Shown in pieces: positions 44,356 through 53,852 of a stretch of 64,000 nt of DNA. The stretch's first letter is position 1; every line of letters starts with the position of its first letter. The notes under the pieces were generated by a model that saw only the letters and a program-made list of their open reading frames with translations, did not search any database and was not told the origin of the DNA. The stretch spans positions 310,001 through 374,000 of the forward strand of contig NZ_PYAL01000002.1 in the NCBI RefSeq assembly GCF_004121055.1. The letters run 5' to 3'. The stretch is from Achromobacter aloeverae. GTDB lineage: Bacteria; Pseudomonadota; Gammaproteobacteria; Burkholderiales; Burkholderiaceae_B. A program made the position numbers and the translations under genes.

Positions 44356-44837
44356 ATACCCGCGAAGCGCCCGTGCCCCTCGTGGCCATGGTCCGGGCAA
44401 GAGGGTGGCTGGCGCGCTGCGCCCAGCCTTGGTGGGTGCAATTGATGCTGCGGGTCGCGCTAGCGGTGCCGTTCTGGAGGTCCGGCATCCTTAAATGGGA
44501 GGGGTTCCTGCGCCTGAACGACACCGCCATCGCATTGTTCACCGATGAATTCCAACTGCACCTGCCGGGCGGACCTTATCCCTTTCCGGCGCCGGCTGTC
44601 GTCGCGTTCCTGTCTGGATGCGGCGAGGTGCTGTTTCCCGTGCTGCTCGTGCTGGGTATCGGGACGCGCTTCGCCGCCACCGGGCTCTTGCTCATGACCT
44701 GCGTTATCGAGCTGACGGTTCCCGACGGCTGGCCGGTGCACCTGACTTGGGGCGCCATGGCCGCGGCCATCGTCGCCTGGGGGCCTGGCCGCCTTTCACT
44801 GGACTATTTGCTGGGGGACCGGTCCCCTCGGTCATGA
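44343..44837 (+). CDS. DoxX-family membrane protein
   Basis: A 164-aa four-helix DoxX protein. LMLRVALAVPFWRSGILKW is helix 1 with the family's FxxxGxxKW motif; a loop FTDEFQLHLPGGPYPFPAP and three more hydrophobic stretches follow. DoxX proteins adjoin DUF692/DUF2063 genes in many bufferin operons, and a membrane redox role is suspected. Its position as fourth gene with a 13-base overlap indicates a tight functional link. Confidence 0.9.
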   Translation: MSVMNTREAPVPLVAMVRARGWLARCAQPWWVQLMLRVALAVPFWRSGILKWEGFLRLNDTAIALFTDEFQLHLPGGPYPFPAPAVVAFLSGCGEVLFPVLLVLGIGTRFAATGLLLMTCVIELTVPDGWPVHLTWGAMAAAIVAWGPGRLSLDYLLGDRSPRS

Positions 44838-44844
44838 TGCGTGG

Positions 44845-45492
44845 ATGCAAATGAGAACCCAGGATCTGGTATCCAGGCTGGCCGGGCGTGCGGGACCCAT
44901 CGAGCGCAACGCCGTCGCCAGGCGATTGAACCGGGCACTGATGGCGGGCCTGGCGGGCAATGCCGTCCTGCTGGTGACGCTGTACGGTATCGACACCAAT
45001 ATGCCGGAACAGATGCTTACCGCGATGTTCTGGATAAGGCTGGCGTTTCCCCTGGCCATCATGGCGGCGGCGTTGAGGCTGGCCGAGCGGCTGGCCCGGC
45101 CCGGCGCGGCGCTCGGACTGGCGTGGACGGCGGCCATCGTACCGACGATCCTGATGTTGCTGGTCGCGGCCGTGATCCTGTTCGCGACGCCGTCGGCATA
45201 TCGGTTGCGGTGGACGCTGGGCGCGACGTGGGCCGCCACGACGGCAAACGCCGTGCTGCTTTCCCTGCCGTCGCTCGCGGCGGTCATGCACGCCATGAAG
45301 GGGCTGGCGCCGACACGCCTGGCGGTGGCGGGCGCGGGCGCCGGGTTGCTGGCGGGCGCCCAGGGCCTGCTGGTGTATTCGGTCTACTGTGCCGACATGC
45401 CGGCGACGTTCTGGAGCGTCTGGCACGTCCTGGCCGTTCTCGTCACCATGGCCATCGGCGCCGGGCTGGCCCCGGGATATCTGCGATGGTAG
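44845..45492 (+). CDS. nrsF: NrsF/DUF1109 anti-sigma factor, copy 1
   Basis: A 215-aa protein with six predicted membrane segments and a short N-terminal cytoplasmic part (MRTQDLVSRLAGRAGPIER), the NrsF layout in which that part holds the ECF factor. The family segment [20 protein letters not shown] and the closing ADMPATFWSVWHVLA (with an upstream VYC) are visible. NrsF proteins inhibit SigF-type factors until metal or redox stress, sensed through conserved cysteines, releases them. It is 7 bp after the DoxX gene. No strong ribosome site is seen, so coupling is likely. Confidence 0.85.
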   Translation: MQMRTQDLVSRLAGRAGPIERNAVARRLNRALMAGLAGNAVLLVTLYGIDTNMPEQMLTAMFWIRLAFPLAIMAAALRLAERLARPGAALGLAWTAAIVPTILMLLVAAVILFATPSAYRLRWTLGATWAATTANAVLLSLPSLAAVMHAMKGLAPTRLAVAGAGAGLLAGAQGLLVYSVYCADMPATFWSVWHVLAVLVTMAIGAGLAPGYLRW

Positions 45493-45580
45493 CGGCCAGG
45501 CGGGGCGGCGCGTCGGGCAGGGGACGGCCGGGTAGAATTCCTGGCGGGGATGTTCCCCCGTCGCCAGACCAGGCGCCCTC

Positions 45581-46153
45581 ATGACACCTGCACCGCAAGA
45601 TGGATCGCCGGAATCCGCCGAAATCCGGCTCAGGGCCTTGTTGCTGGCCGGGTTGGACGGCGATGCGCGCGCCTACCACGCATTCCTGCAGGCGTTGGGG
45701 GCGCACCTGCGGGCCTTCCTGCGCAGGCGACTCTATCGCCTGCCCGATGACATCGAGGACATCGTCCAGGAGATACTGATCGCCGTGCACAACGGACGCC
45801 ACACCTATCTGCCGGACCAGCCGCTGACGGCCTGGACCCACGCCATCGCGCGTTACAAGGTGGCCGATTACCTGCGGCATCGGTCTCGCCACGAGGCGCT
45901 GCACGAGCCGCTGGACGATCAGCAGGATATCTTCGCGGAGTCCGACGAAGAGGCGGCGCAGGCGCGCCGCGATGTGGGCAAGCTCCTGGCACAGTTGCCG
46001 GACCGCCATCGCCTTCCCATCCTGCACGTCAAGGTGCACGGGCTCTCGGTCGCGGAGACCGCCCAGTTGACGGGCTTGTCGGAATCAGCGGTGAAGGTGG
46101 GCGTGCACCGCGGACTCAAGGCGCTGGCTGCCAGGATACGAGGTTCGTTATGA
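45581..46153 (+). CDS. ECF sigma factor, SigF-like
   Basis: A 190-aa ECF sigma factor. Region 2 spans ~residues 25-100 ([20 protein letters not shown] for 2.1-2.2, then [12 protein letters not shown]), and region 4 ~125-185 with [19 protein letters not shown] and the [23 protein letters not shown]. It overlaps the following nrsF-like gene by four bases (ATGA). Genetic linkage to NrsF and the GTAACC-N16-CGAA site at 42194 argue that it drives the bufferin operon and hence its own synthesis. Confidence 0.92.
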   Translation: MTPAPQDGSPESAEIRLRALLLAGLDGDARAYHAFLQALGAHLRAFLRRRLYRLPDDIEDIVQEILIAVHNGRHTYLPDQPLTAWTHAIARYKVADYLRHRSRHEALHEPLDDQQDIFAESDEEAAQARRDVGKLLAQLPDRHRLPILHVKVHGLSVAETAQLTGLSESAVKVGVHRGLKALAARIRGSL

Positions 46154-46791
46154 AGACCGATGACATGATTTCCATGCTGGCCGCCCAGGTCGCGCCGGTC
46201 GATCGCGGCATCCTGGCGCGGCGCTATCGCGGCGCGCTGGCGCTGGGCGGATTGGGTTCCATCCTGCTGATGGCGATGATCTACGGGATACGGCCGGATA
46301 TCCGCGCGATGCTGGCCACCCCGTTGTTCTGGGCCAGGATGGCCTTTCCCGCCTGCACGGCGGCGGCGGCGCTGCTGGCCGCCGCCCGGCTGTCGCGTCC
46401 TGGCATGCCGGTGGGACGCGGCTGGGTCTTGCTGGCCGCGCCCGTCGTCGCCGTATGGGGCGCCGCCGCTGTCATGTTGCTGGCGGCGCCGGCGCAGGCG
46501 CGCCTGCCCATGGTCTTGGGTGTCACATGGCGCACGTGTCCCTTCAATATCGCCTTGCTATCCGTGCCGACCTTCATCGCGGTGTTCTGGGCGATGAAGG
46601 GCCTGGCGCCCACACGCCCGCGCCTGGCGGGCGCGACGGCAGGCCTGCTTGCCAGCGCCACCGCGACAGTGGCGTACTGCCTGCACTGCCCTGAAATGGG
46701 CGTGGCTTTCTGGGCGGTGTGGTATTTCACTGGCATGTTGTTGCCGACGGCGCTGGGCGCGCTGCTTGGGCCGAAGCTGCTGCGCTGGTAG
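46150..46791 (+). CDS. nrsF: NrsF/DUF1109 anti-sigma factor, copy 2
   Basis: A 213-aa paralogue of the protein at 44845, with the same six-helix plan. The N-terminal part ([20 protein letters not shown]) differs from copy 1, while [20 protein letters not shown] and [20 protein letters not shown] are the shared family segments. The CLHC pair may be the metal or redox sensor. It overlaps the sigma gene by four bases. Two different anti-sigma proteins around one sigma factor is unusual and may allow two inputs. Confidence 0.88.
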   Translation: MKTDDMISMLAAQVAPVDRGILARRYRGALALGGLGSILLMAMIYGIRPDIRAMLATPLFWARMAFPACTAAAALLAAARLSRPGMPVGRGWVLLAAPVVAVWGAAAVMLLAAPAQARLPMVLGVTWRTCPFNIALLSVPTFIAVFWAMKGLAPTRPRLAGATAGLLASATATVAYCLHCPEMGVAFWAVWYFTGMLLPTALGALLGPKLLRW

Positions 46792-47098
46792 ACGGCGCGG
46801 GAGAGGAGGTTATTCCGCGCGCGGGCGCCTGCTCCGCTCCGGTGCCGATGGCTTCCCTCCACCTTGCTTTTACCAGTCCAAATGCTATCTTCCAGGAAGT
46901 TGTGCGCGCGTTCCTGGCAAGCTTCCATCGCGACCTGGTGACCGAGCTTCCGGTGCTGGAACAGGGATTTCTTGTCTTGCCTTGCCGACCGAGCCGGGGT
47001 TGGGAACCCGGCTGGCCCCGGGCCTGAAGTCCCGTGCCGACGCCGTCATCAAGCGCAGCGCCGCCTGAACCGCTGCCCCTATCCTGGAGACATCATTC
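46792..47098. other. 307-bp intergenic region, no gene recognised
   Basis: Nothing here resembles a known gene. Open frames on both strands lack codon-like regularity or family similarity. It probably contains the end of the bufferin transcript and the promoter of the aldolase gene at 47099; no clear hairpin with T-tract or -35/-10 pair was found. Confidence 0.4.
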
Positions 47099-48010
47099 AT
47101 GACCGCTTTCACTTTTTCGCAGCTGCGCGCTGCGCTCAACGGTATTTCCGGCATCCTGGTCACGCCTTTCGACGACCAGGACCAGATCGCGCCGCGCAAG
47201 CTTGCCCCCATCGTCGATCGCGCCGTGGACGCCGGCGTGCATTGCCTGGTGGTGAACGGCAATACCAGCGAGTTCTATGGCCTGTCGCCGGAGGAAGCCG
47301 TGTCCATGGCGCACGCGGCGACCGAACTGGTGGGCGGCCGCGCGCCCGTGCTGGGCGGCGTGGGCCGCGACATCGGCCAGGCTTGCCGCCTGGCGCGTGA
47401 ATCGGCGCGGGCCGGCGCCAGCGGCCTGATGGTGCACCAGCTGCCGGACCCCTTCGTCGCGCCGCGCGGCGTGGTGGAGTACGTGAAGCGGGTGGGCGAT
47501 GCCAGCGGCGGCCTGCCCATCGTGCTGTACCTGCGCAACGAGGGCATCGGCCTGGCGGCGATCGAGGCCTTGTGCCGCCTGCCCGGCGTGGTCGGCATCA
47601 AGTGGGCTTCGCCCACGCCCCTGCTGATGGGCGAAGCCATGCGTCGCTGCGCCGACCTGGATCTGGCATGGGTTTGCGGCCTGGCCGAAATCTGGGCGCC
47701 GCCGTTGTATGCGATGGGCGCGCGCGGGTTCACGTCCGGCCTGATCAACGTCAAGCCGGCCCATTCGGTGGCGATACACCAGGCGCTGGAGGCGGCCGAT
47801 TATCCGCGCGCCCGCGTGCTGATCGAGCAGATGCGCGCCTTCGAATCCTTGCGCGCCGAAGAGCAGAACGGCTGCAACGTCAGCGTGGTGAAGGCGGCCT
47901 TGCAGCTGCTGGGCCAGGACTGCGGCGCGCCGCGTCCGCCGGCGGCATGGCCCCTGACGGAAGCGTCCGCGCAGGCGCTGCGACAGTTGTTGGCGGGCTG
48001 GCGCGACTGA
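47099..48010 (+). CDS. Dihydrodipicolinate synthase-family aldolase
   Basis: A 303-aa TIM-barrel class I aldolase of the DapA/NanA family. VNGNTSEFYGLSPEEAVSM occupies the substrate-loop position of GTTGE, a Tyr in LYLRNEG near residue 144 and the Schiff-base Lys in GIKWASP near 167 are in place. It probably acts on a 2-oxo acid rather than in lysine synthesis, since the next gene is a Bug-type receptor, as in sugar-acid catabolic loci. Confidence 0.88.
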   Translation: MTAFTFSQLRAALNGISGILVTPFDDQDQIAPRKLAPIVDRAVDAGVHCLVVNGNTSEFYGLSPEEAVSMAHAATELVGGRAPVLGGVGRDIGQACRLARESARAGASGLMVHQLPDPFVAPRGVVEYVKRVGDASGGLPIVLYLRNEGIGLAAIEALCRLPGVVGIKWASPTPLLMGEAMRRCADLDLAWVCGLAEIWAPPLYAMGARGFTSGLINVKPAHSVAIHQALEAADYPRARVLIEQMRAFESLRAEEQNGCNVSVVKAALQLLGQDCGAPRPPAAWPLTEASAQALRQLLAGWRD

Positions 48011-48090
48011 GGGCAAGGGAAACCCCTAGATGGTTTCCCGCCAGCGCTTGCACGACCATACGGCTTTCCTCGCCGCTCATGGAGTGCCGG

Positions 48091-49077
48091 ATGCCTTTGT
48101 CTCGTCGTCACATGCTGGGCGCGCTGGCCGCCTTGCCCTGCGTCATCGGTACCGCGCGGGCCGCTGACAAGTTTCCCGCGCATCCCATCAAGCTGCTGGT
48201 CGGCTTCGCGCCGGGCGGCTTGACCGACATCGCCGCGCGGGCGTTGGCCGAACGCATGGGGCCGGCCATGAACGGCAACGTGGTGGTGGAGAATCGTCCG
48301 GGCGGGCAGGCCATCATCGCCACGGTGGCCGTGGCGCGGGCCAAGCCGGATGGCTATACGCTGGGGTTCGCTGGCACCAACGGCATGATCCTCAACCCGC
48401 TGCTGTACACCAATCTGCCCTACAAGCAGTCCGACTTCAAGCAGCTGGGCTCCATGGGGAAGTCGCCCATGGTGCTGATCGTCAATCCGGCGCTGGGCGT
48501 GAATACGGTGGCGGAGTTCGTAGCGTTGGCCAGGAAGAAGCCGGGCGATATCACCTGCGCCCATGCGGGGATCGGCGTCATCAACCATCTGGCCATGCTG
48601 CATTTCCAGTCCCAGACCGGCACCGAGTTCCAGGGCGTGCCCTACAAGGGCAGCGGCCCGGCGCTGATCGACATGATGGGCGGCACGGTCATGAGCACTT
48701 TCGATTTCCCGACGTCGGCGCTGGCCCATATCAAGTCGGGCAAGCTCAAGGCCCTGGCGGTGACGGCGGACCAGCGCCTGTCCAGCCTGCCCGACGTGCC
48801 GACCATGGCGCAGGCCGGGGTGCCCAATATGGAGCTCTACACCCGCATGATGATTTCCGGGCCCGCCGGCATGCCGGCCGATGTGGTGAAGGTGCTGGAG
48901 GCCGCGGTGAAGAAGGGCACCGAGGACCCCGGGTTCATCAAGCAGTTCGCCGACCAGGGCGTGGCGATCGAGTTCGCGTCCTCGGCGCGGATGGACAGGA
49001 TACTTGCCGACGAGAACGCGCTGTGGGCCAAGGTAATCAGCGACAACAACGTGCCCAAGACCCAGTTGAGCAGTTGA
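48091..49077 (+). CDS. Bug/TctC-family periplasmic solute-binding protein
   Basis: A 328-aa receptor, third of its family in the window. The signal peptide MPLSRRHMLGALAALPCVIG (cleavage after ARA) has a twin-arginine-like RR. HPIKLLVGFAPGGLTDIAAR, ENRPGGQAIIA and GVPYKGSGPALIDMMGG are the family motifs. It follows the DapA-like gene by 80 bp and precedes a BAAT-type hydrolase, so the three may take up and process a carboxylate. Confidence 0.9.
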   Translation: MPLSRRHMLGALAALPCVIGTARAADKFPAHPIKLLVGFAPGGLTDIAARALAERMGPAMNGNVVVENRPGGQAIIATVAVARAKPDGYTLGFAGTNGMILNPLLYTNLPYKQSDFKQLGSMGKSPMVLIVNPALGVNTVAEFVALARKKPGDITCAHAGIGVINHLAMLHFQSQTGTEFQGVPYKGSGPALIDMMGGTVMSTFDFPTSALAHIKSGKLKALAVTADQRLSSLPDVPTMAQAGVPNMELYTRMMISGPAGMPADVVKVLEAAVKKGTEDPGFIKQFADQGVAIEFASSARMDRILADENALWAKVISDNNVPKTQLSS

Positions 49078-49105
49078 AGGGGCGGACAGCTCCCTGAATT
49101 TACCG

Positions 49106-50479
49106 ATGCCTGCCGTGTCGACCCCTGCCTTGTCGCCCGCTGCTTTGCCGACGCCCATTCTGGAGGCCACGACCGTGCCCACCCCCCGCATCACCGTCAC
49201 GCCGGAACGCGCCCTCGTCGATGTCGAGCGCGACATCCGGCTGGAGGGCTATCCGCCCTACGCCTTCGTGACCGTCGCGGCGAGCATGCGCATGTGCGGC
49301 GCCCTCTGGTCCTCGGAGTCTGTGTTCCTGGCAGGTCCGGACGGCAGCCTGGACCTGCGCCGCGACAGCCCGGTGTCGGGTTCCTATTCAGAACCGTCGG
49401 CCATGGGCATCGTCTGGTCCATGCGTTGCCAGGAGATGGACCGGGTGGTGTTTCCGCCGGACCGGACGGATGCGCTGGTCATCGAGATCGCTGCCACCAG
49501 CGGCGACGTGTCGGCCTATGCGGTGCTGGTCCAGGAGTTTCTTGCGGCGGGCGTGAAGCACGATCCGGTGCGAGTCGACGTGGCGGGGATGTCCCTGTCG
49601 GGCGAGCTTTATACGCCGCCCGGTCCGGGACCGCACCCGGTGGTGATTTACATGAACGGGTCGTCGGGAGGCGTGAATGCGCCGCGCGCGGCCTTGTTCG
49701 CGGCGCGCGGGTATCAGTGCCTGGCGTTGGGCGTTTTCAATTACCCGGGACGGCCCAAGTATCTCAATGACATGCCGCTCGAATATTTCGAGCAGGCCCT
49801 GCTGTGGGTGCGGGACGTGCTCAAGCCGAAAGACGGTTTCGTCGCCGTGTCCGGCATCAGCCGGGGAGGGGAGATGTCGCTGCTGCTGGCAGCCCACTAT
49901 CCCGCGTTGGTGAGCGCGGTGGTGGCCTACGTGCCGTCGCCGGTGACGCATGGCGTGGTGAGCGCGGGCGAGCCGGGCACCGGCCGCGATGCGCAGGTAT
50001 GGACCAAGGGCGGACAGCCCTTGCCCCACCTGTGGCAGGACAACGCCACGGCCGACTGGGAGGCCGCGTATTCCACGCCGCCGCCGTATCGGCAGACGTT
50101 GGCTTTCCTCAGCGCCACGCGCGATCGCGCGGCCTTCGAGCGGGCCCGCATACCCATCGAGCGCTATCCCGGGCCAGTGCTGCTGGTGAGCGCGTCCGAC
50201 GACGGTTTCTGGCCCAGCACGGCCTATTCGGAGATCGTGGCGCGCATCCGCCAGGCGGCGGGACTGCCGGTGGAGCATCATGTCTGCGCGGGCACCGGGC
50301 ATCACGTCCATTATCCGACCTTGCCGGCCACCCTGATCAACAAGCCCCATGCCATGTCGGGGCTGTTGCTGGATGCGGGTGGAACCGCGCCCGCCAACGC
50401 GGCGGGCAATGCGGGGTCCTATCGCGCGGTGCTGGCGTTTCTCGCGCGCGCTCGCGGAATTACCGCGTCGCCAGGATGA
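49106..50479 (+). CDS. BAAT-type acyl-CoA thioesterase / alpha-beta hydrolase
   Basis: A 457-aa protein with the two-domain layout of the acyl-CoA:bile-acid N-acyltransferase/thioesterase family. Residues ~30-160 form the beta-rich N-terminal domain. Residues ~170-440 form an alpha/beta hydrolase with the nucleophile elbow GISRGGEM, an acid in SASDDGFW and a histidine in GTGHHVHYP. In most BAAT relatives the nucleophile is Cys or Ser; here it is Ser, favouring thioesterase activity. It ends 20 bp inside the convergent tam gene. Confidence 0.85.
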   Translation: MPAVSTPALSPAALPTPILEATTVPTPRITVTPERALVDVERDIRLEGYPPYAFVTVAASMRMCGALWSSESVFLAGPDGSLDLRRDSPVSGSYSEPSAMGIVWSMRCQEMDRVVFPPDRTDALVIEIAATSGDVSAYAVLVQEFLAAGVKHDPVRVDVAGMSLSGELYTPPGPGPHPVVIYMNGSSGGVNAPRAALFAARGYQCLALGVFNYPGRPKYLNDMPLEYFEQALLWVRDVLKPKDGFVAVSGISRGGEMSLLLAAHYPALVSAVVAYVPSPVTHGVVSAGEPGTGRDAQVWTKGGQPLPHLWQDNATADWEAAYSTPPPYRQTLAFLSATRDRAAFERARIPIERYPGPVLLVSASDDGFWPSTAYSEIVARIRQAAGLPVEHHVCAGTGHHVHYPTLPATLINKPHAMSGLLLDAGGTAPANAAGNAGSYRAVLAFLARARGITASPG

Positions 50480-51221
50480 ACAGCCGCGGGAAGGGCAGCA
50501 GCACCGTGCCGCTCGGCAGGGCGGGGTAGGCCTGCTCGATGCGTTCCTTGTACAGCTGCAGGAACTGGGCCTTCTCGTCGTCGTCCAGCTTCGCGAGGAA
50601 GGGGCGCAGCGCGGAGCCCTTGAACCACTCCACCACGGCCTGGGCGTTTTCCAGCGGATGGAAGTATGTGGTGCGCCATACGTCGATATGCTGGCAATGC
50701 GGTTGCAGCAGGCCGTAGTACCACTGCGGCGCGTGACGATTGTGCTGCCGCACTTGCGCGATCTTGCCGCCCCAGCGGGGGTCGGCGGCGACTTCCTGGG
50801 CCAGCAGGTGGGCGGGTTCCTGCAGGTTGTCCGGCGTCTGGATGGCCAGGGTGCCATTCGGCGCCAGGCAGCTGACCAGGCGGGGGTATAGGGCCTGGTG
50901 GTCCGGCAGCCATTGCAGCGACGCATTGGCCAGGATCACGTCGCATTGGGTGTCCGGCGTCCACTGCGCGATGTCGGCCAGGTCGAATTGGGTTCGCGGC
51001 GAGCGCTTGCGCGCGGCGGCGATCATGTCCTGGTCGCTGTCCAGGCCCGTGACGCGGGCTTGCGGATAACGCTGCGCAAGGACTTCGGTCGAATTGCCCG
51101 GGCCGCAGCCCAGGTCGACGGCGATCCTGGCATCCTCGTTCGGAATCGCCGCGACCAGGTCGCGGACGGGGCGGGTGCGCTCGGCTTCGAAGCGCGAATA
51201 CTGCTGTGCGGACCAGGTCAT
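50460..51221 (-). CDS. tam: Trans-aconitate 2-methyltransferase
   Basis: A 253-aa SAM-dependent methyltransferase. VDLGCGPGNSTEVLAQRYPQ (residues ~34-53) is motif I, and GLDSDQDMI carries the acidic ribose-binding residue. The C-terminal LPSGTVLLPFPRLFILATR is typical of Tam, which methylates trans-aconitate to relieve aconitase inhibition. It overlaps the convergent BAAT-type gene by 20 bp at its 3' end. Confidence 0.93.
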   Translation of the reverse strand: MTWSAQQYSRFEAERTRPVRDLVAAIPNEDARIAVDLGCGPGNSTEVLAQRYPQARVTGLDSDQDMIAAARKRSPRTQFDLADIAQWTPDTQCDVILANASLQWLPDHQALYPRLVSCLAPNGTLAIQTPDNLQEPAHLLAQEVAADPRWGGKIAQVRQHNRHAPQWYYGLLQPHCQHIDVWRTTYFHPLENAQAVVEWFKGSALRPFLAKLDDDEKAQFLQLYKERIEQAYPALPSGTVLLPFPRLFILATR

Positions 51222-51375
51222 GGCGGTCTCCCTCTTATCGATCTGCGTGGCATGGCGAACAGCAGAAGATTACGCCATCGGCCTTACAAAAGCCCCACGC
51301 GAGGCGCACCGCCGCCGACCGTTCGGGAACGAAACTTCTTCTTGCGCGATTACGCCGTGACGGACGAGGCGTGGC

Positions 51376-52257
51376 TTATCTTGGCTGATATCCTGGTCCT
51401 AAGCGGGGATCGTCCAGGAAGGCGGCGGCCCAGTAGTCCATGGCCGCGCGGACGATTTTTGCGCGCTTGAGGTCGCGGTGGGTGACCAGCCAGAGTTCGG
51501 GCGCGAACGGCGGGACGGGACTATCGAGGCGGACCAGGGTCTTGTCGGCATCGCCCAAAAAACAAGGCAGGGCGGCCACGCCGCCGCCGGACTGGACGGC
51601 CATCAACTGGCTGTTGGTGTCGCTGAGTTCGCAGGCGATGGGGCGTTTTCCCGCCGCCGTCCTGATCCACCGGGCCAGCGGCATGCGGCTGTAGCGCTGT
51701 TCATAGGCGATGAAGGCCCAGCGCGACGGGTCTTCCAGGGCGCCGTAGCGGCGGCTGGCGTAGAGGGCGAAAGGCAGGCGGCCGATGCGGCGGATGACGG
51801 TGCTGGCCTCCTTGGGTCGGGCCATCCGTATCGCCACGTCGGCCTCGCCGCCGGCCAGCGATACCTGCCGCGCTTCGGATGACACCGCCAACTGGATGCC
51901 GGGATAGGCCGCCTGGAAATCCGCCAGGCGCGGAGCCAGGAAATGCGTGGCCAGCATGGGCGGCGCGCTTAGCGAGACCCTGCCCTTCAAGTCCGTCTGG
52001 CTCGCGCGTGCCTGCCTTTCTATGGCGAACGCCGCCGCTTCCATGAGCTTGGCCTGTTCGAAAACGCGCGCGCCGATGGCCGTCAGCCGGCAGGCCCGCG
52101 GCAAGCGCTCCACCAGGGGCGCCTGCACCTCGGCTTCCAGGGCGGCCAGGCGGCGGCTGACCGTGGCGTGGTCCACTTCCAGGGCGCGCGCCGCGCCGGA
52201 CAAGGTGCCGGCCCTACCCACCGCAAGGAAGTGCCGCAGATTTTCCCAGTCGAACAT
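51376..52257 (-). CDS. LysR-family transcriptional regulator
   Basis: A 293-aa LysR protein starting MFDWENLRHFLAVGRAGTLS at 52257, an opening characteristic of this LysR branch; the frame extends further upstream without similarity. HTH: ALEVDHATVSRRLAALEA. It is divergent from an MFS exporter gene 100 bp away, so it is likely its regulator. Confidence 0.92.
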   Translation of the reverse strand: MFDWENLRHFLAVGRAGTLSGAARALEVDHATVSRRLAALEAEVQAPLVERLPRACRLTAIGARVFEQAKLMEAAAFAIERQARASQTDLKGRVSLSAPPMLATHFLAPRLADFQAAYPGIQLAVSSEARQVSLAGGEADVAIRMARPKEASTVIRRIGRLPFALYASRRYGALEDPSRWAFIAYEQRYSRMPLARWIRTAAGKRPIACELSDTNSQLMAVQSGGGVAALPCFLGDADKTLVRLDSPVPPFAPELWLVTHRDLKRAKIVRAAMDYWAAAFLDDPRLGPGYQPR

Positions 52258-52357
52258 CTGTGCGTTTTCTCCAGGTTGAAGTGCGATTTTAGGGAATTTA
52301 CGCGGATAGGGGGCGTGCGTAGCATCGTTTCCTTCCGGTCCTTCCTTCGCTTGAACC

Positions 52358-53725
52358 ATGTCCGCTTCCTTTTCTTCACCACGTGGCACGCTGGTGGCGA
52401 CCGCGCTGGGCTTCGTCGTCGTGCTGCTGGATGTCAGTGTCGTCAACGTCGCGCTCGACGCCCTGCGCCACGAATTCTCCACCGATGTCGTCGGCCTGCA
52501 ATGGGTGGTCAACGCCTATACCCTCACGTTTGCCGCGTTGTTGTTGACCAGCGGCGCGCTTGGCGACCGCTTCGGCGCCAGGCGCATATTTCTCTACGGC
52601 TTCTGGCTGTTCACCTTCGCGTCGGCAGTTTGCGGCCTTGCCTCGGACCTGGCCATGCTGGCTGGCGCGCGCGCCGTGCAGGGCGTGGGCGCGTCGCTGC
52701 TGGTGCCCAATTCGCTGTCCCTGCTGCAACGCGCCTTTCCCGACAAGTTGCAGCGCAGCCGCGCCGTGGGCTGGTGGGGCGGGATCGCCAGCCTGTCGCT
52801 GGCGGCGGGACCCGTGCTGGGCGGGATATTGGTCGCGCACTGGGGCTGGCGCGGGATCTTCGCCATCAACCTGCCTATAGGCGTGCTGGGCGGCTGGCTG
52901 ACCCTCAAGTACGCCGCGGCCGATCCGCCGGCGCACGGGCGCGGCCTGGACTGGCCGGGGCAGGCTGCCGCCATCCTGGCGCTGACGGCCCTGACCGTGT
53001 CGCTGGTGGAGGTGGGCCGCCTCGGCTGGTCCAATGCCTGGGTGCAGGGCGGTTTCCTGCTCTGCGCGGCCGCCGTCGCGGGATTCTTCCGCATCGAGTC
53101 GCGCAGCCGGTCGCCCATGCTGCCATTGGCGCTGTTCCGTGCGCCAGCCTTCGCGATGGCATCGCTGTCCGGCGTCGTCGTCAACTTCGCCTACTATGGC
53201 TTGATCTTTGTTTTCAGCCTGTTCTTCCAGGTCGAGCAGGGCCTCTCGCCGGCGCGGACCGGCTTGGCTTTCCTGCCGATGACCGTCGTGCTGCTAGGGG
53301 CCAATCTCGTGGCCAGCCGCCTGATCGCGCGGATAGGCGCCCGCAGGCTGATGGCGCTGGGCCTGTCGATCGCGGGAGCCGGATACCTGCTCCTGCTGCC
53401 CGTGCGCATCGACGGCTCCTACGGCTGGCTGGCGCTGCCCATGCTGCTTGCCGCGATCGGCACGGCGCTGACGGTGCCGACCATGACCAACATCACGCTG
53501 TCTTCGGTGGAGGCCTCGCGCGCGGGCATTGCGTCCGGCGTGCTCAATTCCGCGCGGCAGGTGGGAGGACTGCTGGGCGTGGCGGTGTTCGGCTACCTGG
53601 TGCGCGACACCACGCCGGCGGCCTTCATGGCGGGGATGCACCTGTCGGCCGGTCTCGCGGGCCTGTTGATCCTGGGCGCGGGAACCCTGTGGTGGCGCGG
53701 CGGCGAGGAGAGGCTGGTCGCCTAG
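52358..53725 (+). CDS. MFS drug transporter, DHA2-like
   Basis: A 455-aa inner-membrane proton antiporter of the EmrB/QacA type. LDVSVVNVALDALRHEF is motif D1 at the end of helix 1, ALGDRFGARRIFLYGF is motif A and the glycine-rich helix 5 carries PVLGGIL (motif C). About 14 hydrophobic segments are visible. The divergent LysR gene may control it. Substrate unknown. Confidence 0.92.
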   Translation: MSASFSSPRGTLVATALGFVVVLLDVSVVNVALDALRHEFSTDVVGLQWVVNAYTLTFAALLLTSGALGDRFGARRIFLYGFWLFTFASAVCGLASDLAMLAGARAVQGVGASLLVPNSLSLLQRAFPDKLQRSRAVGWWGGIASLSLAAGPVLGGILVAHWGWRGIFAINLPIGVLGGWLTLKYAAADPPAHGRGLDWPGQAAAILALTALTVSLVEVGRLGWSNAWVQGGFLLCAAAVAGFFRIESRSRSPMLPLALFRAPAFAMASLSGVVVNFAYYGLIFVFSLFFQVEQGLSPARTGLAFLPMTVVLLGANLVASRLIARIGARRLMALGLSIAGAGYLLLLPVRIDGSYGWLALPMLLAAIGTALTVPTMTNITLSSVEASRAGIASGVLNSARQVGGLLGVAVFGYLVRDTTPAAFMAGMHLSAGLAGLLILGAGTLWWRGGEERLVA

Positions 53726-53852
53726 GCTCGCCCGGTTTGCGTGACCGGTATGCGTGACGGTAGGGCCAGGATAAGATATCCGCGCACGCCAACGTGCCGG
53801 CGCCCGCGCTCGCGGCAGCCGTTCCAGCGATACGGGCGAGGGCTGCGCATTC

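Noticed and set aside
47572-48090. N-terminal extension of the third Bug receptor
   Set aside because: It overlaps the aldolase gene in another frame, and the signal peptide fixes the start at 48091.
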